Positions 25,818 through 35,642 are shown, numbered from the stretch's first letter. The stretch: DNA of 64,000 nt from Miltoncostaea sp963703045 (GCA_963703045.1 OY969782.1:1426001-1490000); one strand, 5' to 3'. Notes: generated by a model not told the origin, from the sequence alone. Program-made: numbers and translations.

Positions 25818-27794
25818 ATGGTGCGACGGCTGGCGGTGCTGGGTGCCGTGGTGGGGCTCGGTGCAGGTGTCGGCCTGGCCGCCGGAGCGGCCGGCGACGG
25901 CGGTGAGGGCCCTCCGGTCGCGCAGGCGCGGCCGGCGCCGGCACGACCGGCGCCGCCCGCCGCGCTGACGCGCTTCGACTCGTGCGCCCGATTCGTGGCG
26001 CACGTGCGGCGGCGGGCGCTCGCGTCGGTCGGGCCCTGGGGGCTCGGGGGCGGCCCCGTCGTCGACCTGCCGCGCGCGGTGAGCCCGGCCGCGGGCGACG
26101 TGTCGCGCGCCGAGCCCGCCCTCGCGCCGACCCCCGGCGTCGACTTCTCGGACACCAACCTGCAGGAGGCCGGCGTCGACGAGCCCGACCTGGTCGAGAC
26201 CGACGGCCGCGTCATCTTCAGCCTCGCGGGCGGGCGCCTCGAGGTCGTCAACGTGACGGGCGGCGTGCCGCGGCGCCTGCCGGGGGTCGACCTGCCGGGC
26301 ATGGCCCCGACCGGTCTGCTGCTCATGGGCTCGCGGCTGCTCGTGCTCGGCGACGGCGGGGGCGGCGGCCCGGTGCCGCTCGCGATCGCCGCCGATTCGC
26401 GGATCGCCGCGCCCGATGGCCTCGGGGTGCCCGAGACCGTCGTGGTCGCCCTCGACGTGGCCGATCCGTCGCGCCCGCGCACGCTGGCGCGCCTGCGCGC
26501 CGAGGGCACGAGCGTGAGCGCGCGGCTGACCGGGAGCACCCTGCGCCTGGTGGTCGGCGCGCGCGCGCCGCACCTGCCGCTCACCCACCCCGGCGCCGAG
26601 GCCGCGCGCGACTCGCGCTCGGCGCTGCGCGCCAATCGTCGCGCCATCGCGCGCGCCGGTGCGAGCGCCTGGCTGCCCCGCCTCAGCATCCGCGACGTCG
26701 CCGCCCGCACCACGGTGCGGCGCGCGGTGCCGTGCCGCGCGGTCAGCCGTCCGAGCCGGTACGCGGGCCTCGGCACGATCACTGTGCTCACCGTCGGGGT
26801 CGGCGACACCCTTCGGCTGCTCGACACCGACGCCGTGCTCACCGACGGCGACCTCGTGTACGCGTCGCCCACGGCGATGTACATCGCCACGCCGCGCCCG
26901 TTCGCCCCCGGAGCGGAGACGGCGCGCGGCGCCTCGCTCATCCACAAGCTCGACACCTCCGACCCGGCGCGCACGACCCACGCGGCGAGCGGCGTGGTGG
27001 CGGGCCACCTGCTCAACCAGTTCTCGCTCTCCGAGCACGAGGGCCACCTGCGCGTCGCGAGCACGGACGAGCCGGAGTGGTGGAGCCCGAGCGGGGGCGC
27101 CGAGCCTTCCGAGAGCCGCGTGACGGTGCTGGCCGAGCGGGACGGGCGCCTGGTGCGCACGGGCGAGGTGCGGGGGCTCGGCCGGGGCGAGCGCATCCAC
27201 GCCGTCCGCTTCCTGGGCGATCGCGGCTACGTGGTGACCTTCCGCCAGACCGACCCCCTCTACGTCCTCGACCTCGCCGACCCGACGGCCCCGGCGCTGC
27301 GCGGCGAGCTGAAGATCCCCGGGTTCTCGTCCTACCTCCACCCGGTCAACGCGACCACGCTCATCGGGGTGGGTCAGGACGCCGACGCGGCGGGGCGCAC
27401 CCGCGGCACCCAGGTGTCGCTGTTCGACGTCTCCGATCCCGCCCGCCCGGCGCGGATCGCGGCGCGGAGCCTCGACACCGACTGGTCCGAGGCCGAGTCG
27501 GACCACCACGCCGTGCTCTACTGGCCGGCGACGCGCCTGCTCGTGCTGCCGGTGCAGGGCTACGGGGCGACGGGCCGGCAGCCCTTCCTCGGCGCGGTGG
27601 GCATCGACGTGTCGCGGACGAGCGGGCTGACGCCGATCGCCCGCATCTCCCACCCCGGCGATGCCGCGGCCGAGTGGGCCCCGGTGCGGCGCGCGCTCGT
27701 GGTCGGGGACGCCGTCTACACCGTCTCGGACACGGGCGTGATGGCGAGCGACCTGACCGGGCTGTCGCCGCGCGGATGGGCCGCCTTCCGGTAA
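25818..27794 (+). CDS. Secreted beta-propeller domain protein
   Basis: A 658-residue protein with a signal peptide (MVRRLAVLGAVVGLGAGVGL, cleavage likely near residue 26). The motif FSDTNLQEAGVDEPDLVETDG at residues about 110-130 is the hallmark of the actinobacterial 'C-terminal beta-propeller' secreted family. Blades follow with repeated phrases: VVALDVADPSRPRTLARL, RFLGDRGYVVTFRQTDPLYVLDL and VSLFDVSDPARPARIAA. The function of the family is unknown; an extracellular scaffold or binding role is inferred. GGAGG lies 10 nt before the ATG. Confidence 0.9.
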   Translation: MVRRLAVLGAVVGLGAGVGLAAGAAGDGGEGPPVAQARPAPARPAPPAALTRFDSCARFVAHVRRRALASVGPWGLGGGPVVDLPRAVSPAAGDVSRAEPALAPTPGVDFSDTNLQEAGVDEPDLVETDGRVIFSLAGGRLEVVNVTGGVPRRLPGVDLPGMAPTGLLLMGSRLLVLGDGGGGGPVPLAIAADSRIAAPDGLGVPETVVVALDVADPSRPRTLARLRAEGTSVSARLTGSTLRLVVGARAPHLPLTHPGAEAARDSRSALRANRRAIARAGASAWLPRLSIRDVAARTTVRRAVPCRAVSRPSRYAGLGTITVLTVGVGDTLRLLDTDAVLTDGDLVYASPTAMYIATPRPFAPGAETARGASLIHKLDTSDPARTTHAASGVVAGHLLNQFSLSEHEGHLRVASTDEPEWWSPSGGAEPSESRVTVLAERDGRLVRTGEVRGLGRGERIHAVRFLGDRGYVVTFRQTDPLYVLDLADPTAPALRGELKIPGFSSYLHPVNATTLIGVGQDADAAGRTRGTQVSLFDVSDPARPARIAARSLDTDWSEAESDHHAVLYWPATRLLVLPVQGYGATGRQPFLGAVGIDVSRTSGLTPIARISHPGDAAAEWAPVRRALVVGDAVYTVSDTGVMASDLTGLSPRGWAAFR

Positions 27795-27935
27795 CCCACC
27801 GCGGGTGCGACGCCGCTCAAGACGGCCTCCCCCCGGGTCGATGGCGAGGTGGATCCAGCAAGGGGGGCCGGGCGGTGGGCAGCGGCGGACGGCCGGGGGC
27901 GCGGGGCGGCGCGGGCGCGGCGAGCGTCGTCGTCG

Positions 27936-29108
27936 ATGGCGCGCCGCCACGCCCGGTGGCTCGCCGGTCGCCCCGGCGGCCGGCGCGCCAACGCCGGGTC
28001 CAGCGACCTGGAGGGCGCGGCGCTCGAGGGCGCCGACCTGCGGCGGGCCGACCTCACCGGCGAGAACCTGCGCGGGGCGTGCCTGCGCCGCGCGCGCCTG
28101 GCCGGCGCGACCCTCGCGGGCGCCGACATGAGCGGCGCCGACCTGCGGGGCGCCAGCCTCGTCGGCGCCGACCTGGGCGGCGCGCGGCTCGTCGGGGCCC
28201 TCCTCGCAGACGCCAACCTGGCCGACGCGAACCTGCGACGGGCGGTGCTGCGCGACGCCGACCTGAGGGGCGCCCACCTCGCCGGGACGGCGGTGGCCGG
28301 GGCCGACCTGTCGTCGGCCGACCTGCTCGGCACGAGCTGGGGCGACGGCCCGCCCGCCGAGGAGCCCACCGACGCGCCGGCCCCGTTCACCATGGCCGGC
28401 GCCGATCTGCGCCGTGCGGTGCTGGCCGGGTACGACCTGCGCAACGCCGATCTGACCGAGGCGGACCTGACCGGCGCCGACCTGCGCGGAGCCGACCTGC
28501 GCGGCGCGACCCTCTTCCGCACCCGCCTCGAGGGAGCCCTGCTGGAGGGGGCCGACCTCGACGGCGCCGATCTGGGAGGCGCCGACCTCCGGTCGGCCGT
28601 CTTCACCCCGGCCGCACCGGAGCACGCCGCCCGCGAGACCGCCGCGACCGCAGCCGTGTCCGCCGGGCCCCGCCGGTCGGAGGGCGGCCTCCGCCCCGGC
28701 ATCGTCCTCGCCGCGGCCGTCTCGCTGGCGATGGGCGCGGCGCTGGCCCTCGGCCTGCCGGCCCTGACCGGCGACGGCGGCATCCTCCCCTCCTCGCGCG
28801 GCCCGGCGGCAGCGGCGCCCGCCGCCGGCGCATCGCCGGCGACGCTCTCGCTCACCGGGTCCGGCCCGGAGGGCTCCTGGCTCGAGGTGCGCGCGCGCGC
28901 GGGCCGCGACGGGCGCCTGCTCTACCGCGGCACGCTGACCCCCGGCGCCGAGCGCTCGATCCCGCTGGGCGACGGACTGTGGATGCGCGTCGGCAACCCC
29001 GAGGGCCTGCGCGGCGCGGTCGGCGACGCGCCGGTCGCCTTCTCGGGCGCCACCGGCGACTACCTCGTGGGCCCCGGCGGCGACGTCCGGCGCATCGGGG
29101 ACGGATAG
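27936..29108 (+). CDS. Pentapeptide-repeat membrane protein with RodZ-like C-terminal domain
   Basis: A 390-residue protein from the chosen ATG. Residues about 25-225 are pentapeptide repeats (A-D/N-L-x-x units such as GADLRRADLTGENLRGA), interrupted near 130-150 by a Pro-rich insert. A single membrane helix lies at about 250-275. The exported C-terminus (LEVRARAGRDGRLLYRGTL, GDGLWMRVGNPEGL) resembles the DUF4115 domain of the cytoskeletal protein RodZ. The start is uncertain: a GTG at 27849 in the same frame would add 29 basic residues. The combination suggests a membrane-anchored scaffold; function is not known. Confidence 0.75.
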   Translation: MARRHARWLAGRPGGRRANAGSSDLEGAALEGADLRRADLTGENLRGACLRRARLAGATLAGADMSGADLRGASLVGADLGGARLVGALLADANLADANLRRAVLRDADLRGAHLAGTAVAGADLSSADLLGTSWGDGPPAEEPTDAPAPFTMAGADLRRAVLAGYDLRNADLTEADLTGADLRGADLRGATLFRTRLEGALLEGADLDGADLGGADLRSAVFTPAAPEHAARETAATAAVSAGPRRSEGGLRPGIVLAAAVSLAMGAALALGLPALTGDGGILPSSRGPAAAAPAAGASPATLSLTGSGPEGSWLEVRARAGRDGRLLYRGTLTPGAERSIPLGDGLWMRVGNPEGLRGAVGDAPVAFSGATGDYLVGPGGDVRRIGDG

Positions 29109-29153
29109 CCCGCCGGCCGGCACCCGGCGGGCACCCGGCGCGATCGCCATAGT

Positions 29154-30167
29154 GTGCCGGTGCTCGACGTCTCCCTCGCGGCCTGGGCCGCGACCATCGC
29201 CCTCGTCCTGGCGCTGCTCGCCATCGACCTGATCGTCACGTCCGGCGGCCGGGCGCACGTCGTCGGCTTCCGCGAGGCGGCCGCCTGGTCGGTCTTCTAC
29301 ATCGGCGTGGCGATCGCGTTCGGCGTGGTCTTCGGCATGCTCGCCGGGTGGGACGACGGCACCGAGTACTTCGCCGGCTACATCGTCGAGAAGAGCCTCT
29401 CGGTCGACAACCTGTTCGTGTTCGTGATCATCATGAGCACGTTCGCCGTCCCGGCCGCGTTCCAGCAACGCGTGCTGACGATCGGCATCACGCTCGCGCT
29501 CGTCCTGCGGGCGATCTTCATCGCGCTCGGGGCGGCGCTGCTGGCGGCCTTCTCGTTCGCGTTCCTGCTGTTCGGGCTGCTGCTGCTGGCGACCGCGATC
29601 CAGCTCTTCCGCCACCGCGACGAGGACCCCTCGATCGAGGACAGCAAGATCGTCGCGCTCGCGCGCCGGCGGTTGCCCCTGACCGAGGAGTACGACGGCC
29701 AGAAGCTGATCACGCGCGTCAACGGACGCCGGATGCTCACCCCGATGTTCCTGGTGCTGCTGACGATCGGCACGACCGACGTGCTGTTCGCCCTCGACTC
29801 GATCCCGGCGGTCTTCGGGGTGACCGAGGAGGCGTACATCGTCTTCACGGCCAACGCGTTCGCGCTGCTCGGCCTGCGGGCGCTCTACTTCCTGGTGACC
29901 GGGCTGCTCGACCGGCTCGTCTACCTCTCGACCGGCCTCTCGGTGATCCTGGCGTTCATCGGCGGCAAGCTCGTGCTGCACTACCTGCATCTGCAGAACG
30001 ACAGCATCCCCGAGATCTCGACCAACCTGTCGCTGATCGTGATCGCCGTCGTCCTGCTCGTCACCACGGTGGCGAGCCTGATCAAGTCGCGGCGCGACCC
30101 GACCGCCCGCGCCCACGCCGGCACCCTGCGCGAGACGACGCCGCGGCGCGAGCGCGCCGCGCGCTGA
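29154..30167 (+). CDS. TerC family integral membrane protein
   Basis: A 337-residue membrane protein with about nine helices. Family motifs: EYFAGYIVEKSLSVDNLFVF in the first half and GTTDVLFALDSIPAVFGVTE in the second, with the two conserved acidic residues in membrane segments. TerC proteins have been linked to manganese export and tellurite resistance. The GTG start at 29154 or the GTG two codons later at 29160 is possible; a TAGTGT box overlaps the former. It is convergent with the rhodopsin-transducer gene, with only 6 nt between stops. Confidence 0.93.
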   Translation: MPVLDVSLAAWAATIALVLALLAIDLIVTSGGRAHVVGFREAAAWSVFYIGVAIAFGVVFGMLAGWDDGTEYFAGYIVEKSLSVDNLFVFVIIMSTFAVPAAFQQRVLTIGITLALVLRAIFIALGAALLAAFSFAFLLFGLLLLATAIQLFRHRDEDPSIEDSKIVALARRRLPLTEEYDGQKLITRVNGRRMLTPMFLVLLTIGTTDVLFALDSIPAVFGVTEEAYIVFTANAFALLGLRALYFLVTGLLDRLVYLSTGLSVILAFIGGKLVLHYLHLQNDSIPEISTNLSLIVIAVVLLVTTVASLIKSRRDPTARAHAGTLRETTPRRERAAR

Positions 30168-30173
30168 GCGCCG

Positions 30174-30545
30174 CTACTCGGCCCAGGCCACCGTCGTCAT
30201 GAGCGCGTTCTCGGCCTGCCGCGAGTCGAGCCGCGTGTGCTGCACCACGATCGGCACGTCCGACTCGATCACGCTGGCGTAGTCGGTGTCGCGGGGCACG
30301 GGCTCGGGATCGGTCAGGTCGTTGAAGCGCAGGTGCAGCGTCCGCCGCGCCGGCACCGTGACGCGGTACGGACCGGCCGGCTCGCGGTCGGCGAAGATCA
30401 CCGTCACCGAGACCTGGGCGTCGCGGTCCCCCGCGTTGAGCAGGCAGGCCGTCTCGTGGCTGAGCATCTGCGGCTCCGGACCGGTGCTCCCGTCGGGGAT
30501 GTACCCCTCGGCGATCGCCCAGCGCGTGCGTCCCATCGGCTCCAT
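30174..30545 (-). CDS. Sensory rhodopsin transducer (ASRT) family protein
   Basis: A 123-residue all-beta protein. The start GRTRWAIAEGYIPDGSTGPEPQ, then ETACLLNAGDRDAQVSVTV and TLHLRFNDLTDPEPVPRDT match the Anabaena sensory rhodopsin transducer family (a tetrameric soluble beta-sandwich). In Anabaena the protein couples to a rhodopsin; most homologues occur without one and may bind sugars or other ligands. No rhodopsin gene is in this window. Start ambiguity: a second Met lies three codons inside. Confidence 0.85.
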   Translation of the reverse strand: MEPMGRTRWAIAEGYIPDGSTGPEPQMLSHETACLLNAGDRDAQVSVTVIFADREPAGPYRVTVPARRTLHLRFNDLTDPEPVPRDTDYASVIESDVPIVVQHTRLDSRQAENALMTTVAWAE

Positions 30546-30599
30546 CGGATCTCCCCCGTCGCCCGTCGTCGTGTCGCAGACTGCCAGCCCCGGCGCGTA

Positions 30600-31985
30600 T
30601 CAGCCCCCGAGCGGATGGTTCGCCCGCATCATCGCGGCCCCGTCGTAGCGTGCGCGCACGGCCCGCAGCCGGGCGAGGGCGTCGTCGTCGAAGGCGGTCG
30701 CCGAGTCGGTCGGGCGCTCCGCGAAGTTGAGGTACGACCGGCCGTGACCCCACGGGGCCATCGCGGCCACGATGCGGTCGGCGTGCCGCCTCGAGGGCGC
30801 GACCCATCTCGGGGTCCATCGGGATGCCGACGGCGAAGAGGGCGAAGCGGGCGTCGAGGTGGTCGAGGGCGCCGGCGTCCGGGGCCCGGCGCGCGAGCGC
30901 GCCGCCGAGCTGGCGCAGCTCGAGGGCGAGCAGCGGCGAGCCGCTGCCCGGGCCGCCCTCGCGCACGAACGTCGCGACCGCCTCCTCCGAGAGGGCGTCG
31001 AGCATCGCGTGGTCGCCGACGCCCGGCGTCGGGCCCTCGGGATCCTGGTGCAGGCGCATCAGCCCTGAGGCCGGCATGCGGTCGACCGTGTCGATCTCGG
31101 GGCCGAGCGCGCGCAGCGGCGCGAGCAGCGCGTCGGCGTCGGCCTCGTCGGGGACGATCGCCACCTCGACGACCACGAGGTTCCGGCCGCGCAGCGGCTC
31201 GGGGATCATCGGGATCGGCGGCAGCTGGAGGATGCGGGCGCACGAGGTGACCGCGTCGGGCGTCGTCTCGGTCCAGGCGTTCCAGGCGGTCAGCACCCGG
31301 TGGGAGTCCTCCCACGGCCAGATCAGCCAGCCGGCGACGACCTCCTCGAGCGGGAACAGGCGCATCTCGAGCGAGGTCACGATCCCGAAGTTGCCGCCGC
31401 CGCCGCGCAGCGCCCAGAAGAGGTCGGGCTCCGTGTCGGCGTCGGTGCGCACCAGGCGCCCGTCGGGGAGCACGATCTCGACGGCCGTCAGCGCGTTGGC
31501 GGCGAGGCCGTTGCGACGTGCCAGCCATCCGATGCCGCCCCCGAGGGTGTAGCCGGTGACGCCGACATCGGGCGACGAGCCGTGAAGGGCCACCAGGCCG
31601 TGGGCCGCGGCGGGCGTGACGACGTGCTCCCAGAGCGCCCCCGACTGCACCAGCGCGAGGCGCCGCAGCGGGGTCGATGCGCACGTCGGTCATCGCCGTC
31701 GTGCGCACGAGGATCGTGTCGGAGAGGTCTCCGAGCGGGCCGGGGTTGTGGCCGATCCCCTGCGCCGCGACGCGCAGGCCCGATCGCGCCGGCGGCGATG
31801 ACGATCGCGGACACGTCGCGCGCCGTCGTCGGCATCGCGACGGCCGCCGGGCGCTGGTCGACCGCGACGTTCCAGGGCATGCGGGCGGCGTCGTAGCCCT
31901 CGTCGTCGGGGACGTAGAGCTGGCCGTCGATGGCGGCCCGCAGGGCGTCGAGGCCGGCGGCGATCGGGTCGAGGACGGTGCTCAT
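30600..31985 (-). pseudogene. FAD-binding oxidoreductase, frame disrupted three times
   Basis: A second FAD_binding_4/BBE-type oxidase, paralogous to the intact gene at 9093. Start MSTVLDPIAAGLDALRAAID, then GLRVAAQGIGHNPGPLGDLS in a second frame, then HGSSPDVGVTGYTLGGGIGW in a third, and finally APWGHGRSYLNFAERP in the second frame again to the stop. Single extra bases near 31790, 31669 and 30783 explain all changes. Removing them yields 460 residues, full length. No base is missing anywhere. It is probably an intact gene misrepresented in this sequence, otherwise a recent pseudogene. Confidence 0.8.
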
Positions 31986-32110
31986 GGGGTGCCCCTTCGT
32001 CTGCAGCGGTCGTCGGTGGGTTCGACGACGACTCTCCCTGCGGGGGGACCGCTACCGCGTCGGGGATCCGCCCGGGCCGCGACCCTGGTCCTCCCCCGGG
32101 GTCCCGGGGG

Positions 32111-34846
32111 TCAGGCGAACGACTCGGCGCCCAGGGCCACGAGATCGGAGCGCGATCCGACGCCGAGCTTCTGGAACACCTTGCCGAGGTGGTACTCGAC
32201 GGTCTTCGGGCTCAGGAAGAGCTGGGAGGCGACCTCCTTGTTCGAGGCCCCCTGCGCCACGAACCGCGCGATGCGCCGCTCCTGCGGGGTGAGGGCCGCC
32301 GCCGCGCCGGGGTCGCGCGTGCGGATCGTCTCGCCGGTCGCGCGCAGCTCGTCTCGCGCGCGGGCCGACCAGAGCGCGATCCCGAGCCCCTCGAAGGTCG
32401 CGAGGGCGGCGCGCAGGTGCACCCGCGCGTCGCTGCGGCGCCCGGCGCGCCGGAGCGCCTCGCCGAGGGCGAGCTGGGTGCGCGCGCTCGTGCCGGCGGC
32501 CGGCGCGCCGCCCTCGCGTCGCAGGGACCGCTCGAAGAGCGCGACGGCCTCGGCGCCGTCCGACAGCAGGCCCCGGCAGCGCAGCGCCATCGGCACGGCC
32601 CAGTCGGCGCCGGTCGCCGCGGCCCAGCGCTCCAGGCGCTCGACGGCCTGCGCCGCGACCGCCGGCCGCCCCGCCCGACCGGCCGCGTGGGCGAGGGGCG
32701 CGACGAGGGCCCAGCACGCGAGCGGACTCCGCCACGACCCGGCGCCGTCCGCCGCGAGGGGCACCAGACGCGTCAGCGCGGCCTCGTGCTCGCCGCGACC
32801 GAGCTCGAGCTCGGCGAGGGCGAAGTGCGCCGTCTCCCACACCGGGGTCAGGCTGCGCCGCGACGCGAGCGCGAGCGCCGACGCCGCCTCGGCGCGGCAC
32901 GCCTCCGCGTCTCCGCGCAGCGCCGAGACGGCGGCGAGCACCGCGTGCGCCTGCCCGGCGCTGTTCTCGAGCCCGGCCTCCTCGGTCAGTCGGAGGGCCT
33001 CCTCCCCGTCGCCCCAGGCGTCGTTGACCCGACCGAGCCACGCCAGCAGCGCCCCGCGGCGGGTCAGCGCGACGGCCAGGGTGGCGAACGCCCCGTGGGC
33101 GCGCGCGAGCTCGATCGCCCGCGACTGCCGCGCGAGGGTGCGGTCGAGGTCGCCGAGCCAGGTGTCGGCGTGCGACGCCCAGACCAGGCGGCGGGGGTCG
33201 TCGGTGCCGTCGCCGGCCGCCGAGGCCGCGCGCAGCGGCCCGATCGCGTCCTCGATGCTGCCGGTCACGGCCCGGCGCACGCCCGACAGCCACGCCCGGC
33301 CCTCGACGTGCACGTGGGGCGCCAGCTCCCCCGCCCGCTGGTCGGCGCTCACGACGCCCGCGACGTCGCCGGCCATCGCCGCGGCCTGCGCCGCGCGCAG
33401 GAGCATGTCGGCCGCCGCCGTCGGATCGGCCGCGCGGGCCGCCGCCTCGAGCAGCATCGCGTGGGCGTCGGCGGGGCGCCCGCGCACGACCGCGATGGCG
33501 GCCCGCACCGACAGGATGCGCGTGCGCAGCGCGTCGTCGTCGTCGTCGAGGCGCGGCTCGGCCTGATCGGCGAGCGCCTGGGCCAGCGGGGCGCGGCCGG
33601 CGTCCCACGCGGCCTCGGCGGCGCCGACGAGGCGCCGCGCCCGGGAGGGCTCGTCGGTGCTGAGCTGGGCCGCCCGCTCCAGCGCCGCGGCGGCGGCGGC
33701 GTGCCCGCTGCGGGCGCCCGCGCGCTCGGCCGTGCGCTCCAGCTCGTCGGCGATGGCCGCGTCGGCGACCACGCACGCGGCGGCGCGGTGCCATGCCCGC
33801 CGATCTCCGTCGGCGTCGCCGGAGAGCACGTCGGCGAGCGCCGCGTGGGCCGACTGGCGCAGCGAGAACGACAGGCCCCGGTGCAGCGCCGAGCGGGCCA
33901 TCGGGTGCCGCATCTCGACCCGGCCGGCGGCGATCCGCAGCAAGCCCGACCGCTCGGCGGCCTCGATGTCGGCCGCGCCGGCGCCGAGGCGCGCCGCGGC
34001 GGCGGCGACCACGCCGAGGTCGCCGGTGTCCTCGGCCGCGGCGACCGCGAGCACGGCCCGCGCCCCCTCGCCGAGATCACGGGCGCGATCGACGAACGCG
34101 TGCTCCAGGCGCCCGGTCAGCGGCAGGTGCTCGGGCAGCGGGGTCCGGCCCGCGAGCTGCTCGGCGTCGAGCAACTGCGGCAGCTCGACGAGCGCGAGCG
34201 CGTTGCCCCCGGTCAGGGTGACGAGCCGCTCGGCCACGTGCCCCGCCAGACCGGGCCCGACGCGCTCGCGCAGCAGCGCGCGGGCGGCGTCGCGGTCGAG
34301 CCCGCGCAGGTTGCGGTCGGGGATGCCGTCGCCGTCGAAGCGACGCGCCTCCCCCTCGCGCGCCGCGATCAGCACCGCGATCGGCTCGGCCAGCAGCCGG
34401 CGCGAGATGAACCCCAGCGCCTCGGCGGAGGGGCGGTCGAGCCACTGGGCGTCGTCGACCAGCACCAGCAGCGGCGTCTCGTCGGCCAGGTCGGCGAGCA
34501 GCCCGAGAGCGCCGAGCGAGATGAGGAACCGGTCGGCGGCGCGGTCGGCCGACATGCCGAAGGCCCCCCGCAGGGCAGCGGCATGGGGGGCCGGAAGGCG
34601 ATCGAGCCGGTCGAGCCCGGGGGCCAGCATCTGATGCAGGCTCGCGAAGGGCAGCTCGGCCTCCGACTCGACCCCCACGGCCTTCAGCACGGTCATACCG
34701 GTCGCGCGCGCCTCCGTCGCGGCGAGCAGCGCCGACTTGCCGACGCCCCCCTCGCCGCGGAACACCAGTGCCCCGCCGCGGGACGCGCGGGCCGCGTCGA
34801 GGAGCTCGGCGGCGGCCGCCAGGTCCTCGTCGCGGCCGACGATCAC
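32111..34846 (-). CDS. Large ATP-binding LuxR-family transcriptional regulator (LAL type)
   Basis: A 911-residue regulator. The N-terminal AAA/STAND ATPase has Walker A FRGEGGVGKSALL (about 29-41) and Walker B LLVLVDDAQWLD (about 126-137). A long helical TPR-like region follows (about 330-820). The C-terminal LuxR helix-turn-helix is LTPQERRIARFVAQGASNKEVASQLFLSPKTVEYHL (given in pieces: LTPQERRIARFVAQGASNKE, then VASQLFLSPKTVEYHL). LAL regulators activate transcription in response to small inducers and often sit next to metabolic clusters; the divergent or adjacent targets here are unclear. GTG start; it is 10 nt downstream of the HAD phosphatase gene on the same strand. Confidence 0.93.
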   Translation of the reverse strand: MIVGRDEDLAAAAELLDAARASRGGALVFRGEGGVGKSALLAATEARATGMTVLKAVGVESEAELPFASLHQMLAPGLDRLDRLPAPHAAALRGAFGMSADRAADRFLISLGALGLLADLADETPLLVLVDDAQWLDRPSAEALGFISRRLLAEPIAVLIAAREGEARRFDGDGIPDRNLRGLDRDAARALLRERVGPGLAGHVAERLVTLTGGNALALVELPQLLDAEQLAGRTPLPEHLPLTGRLEHAFVDRARDLGEGARAVLAVAAAEDTGDLGVVAAAAARLGAGAADIEAAERSGLLRIAAGRVEMRHPMARSALHRGLSFSLRQSAHAALADVLSGDADGDRRAWHRAAACVVADAAIADELERTAERAGARSGHAAAAAALERAAQLSTDEPSRARRLVGAAEAAWDAGRAPLAQALADQAEPRLDDDDDALRTRILSVRAAIAVVRGRPADAHAMLLEAAARAADPTAAADMLLRAAQAAAMAGDVAGVVSADQRAGELAPHVHVEGRAWLSGVRRAVTGSIEDAIGPLRAASAAGDGTDDPRRLVWASHADTWLGDLDRTLARQSRAIELARAHGAFATLAVALTRRGALLAWLGRVNDAWGDGEEALRLTEEAGLENSAGQAHAVLAAVSALRGDAEACRAEAASALALASRRSLTPVWETAHFALAELELGRGEHEAALTRLVPLAADGAGSWRSPLACWALVAPLAHAAGRAGRPAVAAQAVERLERWAAATGADWAVPMALRCRGLLSDGAEAVALFERSLRREGGAPAAGTSARTQLALGEALRRAGRRSDARVHLRAALATFEGLGIALWSARARDELRATGETIRTRDPGAAAALTPQERRIARFVAQGASNKEVASQLFLSPKTVEYHLGKVFQKLGVGSRSDLVALGAESFA

Positions 34847-34856
34847 GCGCCCCGCC

Positions 34857-35636
34857 TCACCCGAGCTCGCCGAGGAGGTCGGCGATCGAGTCGACCACGC
34901 GCGAGGGGACGTAGGGGAAGCGCCCGATCCGATCCCGCGTCGTGAGCCCGGTCAGCACCAGGATCGTCTCGAGGCCGGCCTCGATGCCCGCGACGACGTC
35001 GGTGTCCATGCGATCACCGACCATCGCGGTGGTCTCGGAGTGGGCGTCGATCGCGTTGAGCGCCGACCGCATCATCAGCGGGTTGGGCTTCCCGACGTAG
35101 TACGGCTCGACGCCGGTCGCCCTGCTGATCAGGGCGGCGACCGCCCCGGTCGCGGGAAGCAGCCCGTCGAGCGTGGGACCCGTCGGATCGGGGTTGGTGG
35201 CGATGAAGCGCGATCCCGCGTCGATCAGGCGGATCGCGCGCGTGATGCGCTCGAAGCTGTAGCTGCGCGTCTCGCCCAGCACGACGTAGTCGGGCGAGCG
35301 ATCGGTCAGCGTGTAGCCGGCATCGTGGAGCGCCGTGGTCAGGCCCGCCTCGCCCACCACGAAGGCCGATCCCCCCGGGCGCTGGTCGTCGAGGAACCGG
35401 GCGGTGGCGAGGGCCGAGGTCCAGATCGCGGCCTCCGGCACCTCGATGCCGCTCTGGCGAAGGCGCGCCGCGAGGTCGCGGGGCGTGTAGATCGAGTTGT
35501 TCGTGAGCACGAGGAACGGCGTGCCGCGCTCGACCAGGCGCGCGACGAATCGGTCGGCGCCGGGCACGAGCGCCTCCTCGCGCACGAGCACGCCGTCCAT
35601 GTCCATCAGCCACGAGTCGATGCGGCGCCGTCCCAC
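34857..35636 (-). CDS. HAD-IIA family hydrolase (NagD-like)
   Basis: A 259-residue HAD phosphatase. Motif I DMDGVLVREEALVPGA (residues about 12-27), motif II FLVLTNNSIYTPRDLA, motif III PYYVGKPNPLMM (Lys) and motif IV VGDRMDTDVVAGIEAG. These enzymes dephosphorylate nucleotides, p-nitrophenyl phosphate or glycolytic intermediates; the C2 cap decides the substrate. Leaderless GTG start. It precedes the LuxR regulator gene by 10 nt, so they may share a transcript. Confidence 0.93.
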   Translation of the reverse strand: MGRRRIDSWLMDMDGVLVREEALVPGADRFVARLVERGTPFLVLTNNSIYTPRDLAARLRQSGIEVPEAAIWTSALATARFLDDQRPGGSAFVVGEAGLTTALHDAGYTLTDRSPDYVVLGETRSYSFERITRAIRLIDAGSRFIATNPDPTGPTLDGLLPATGAVAALISRATGVEPYYVGKPNPLMMRSALNAIDAHSETTAMVGDRMDTDVVAGIEAGLETILVLTGLTTRDRIGRFPYVPSRVVDSIADLLGELG

Positions 35637-35642
35637 GACGGC

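Noticed and set aside
28003..28610. Repeat array resembling a CRISPR or tandem DNA repeat
   Set aside because: The periodicity of 15 nt reflects pentapeptide codons in a coding region; no spacers or cas genes.
9093..31985. Homologous recombination or transposition between the two FAD oxidase copies
   Set aside because: No flanking repeats, target duplications or transposase genes were seen.
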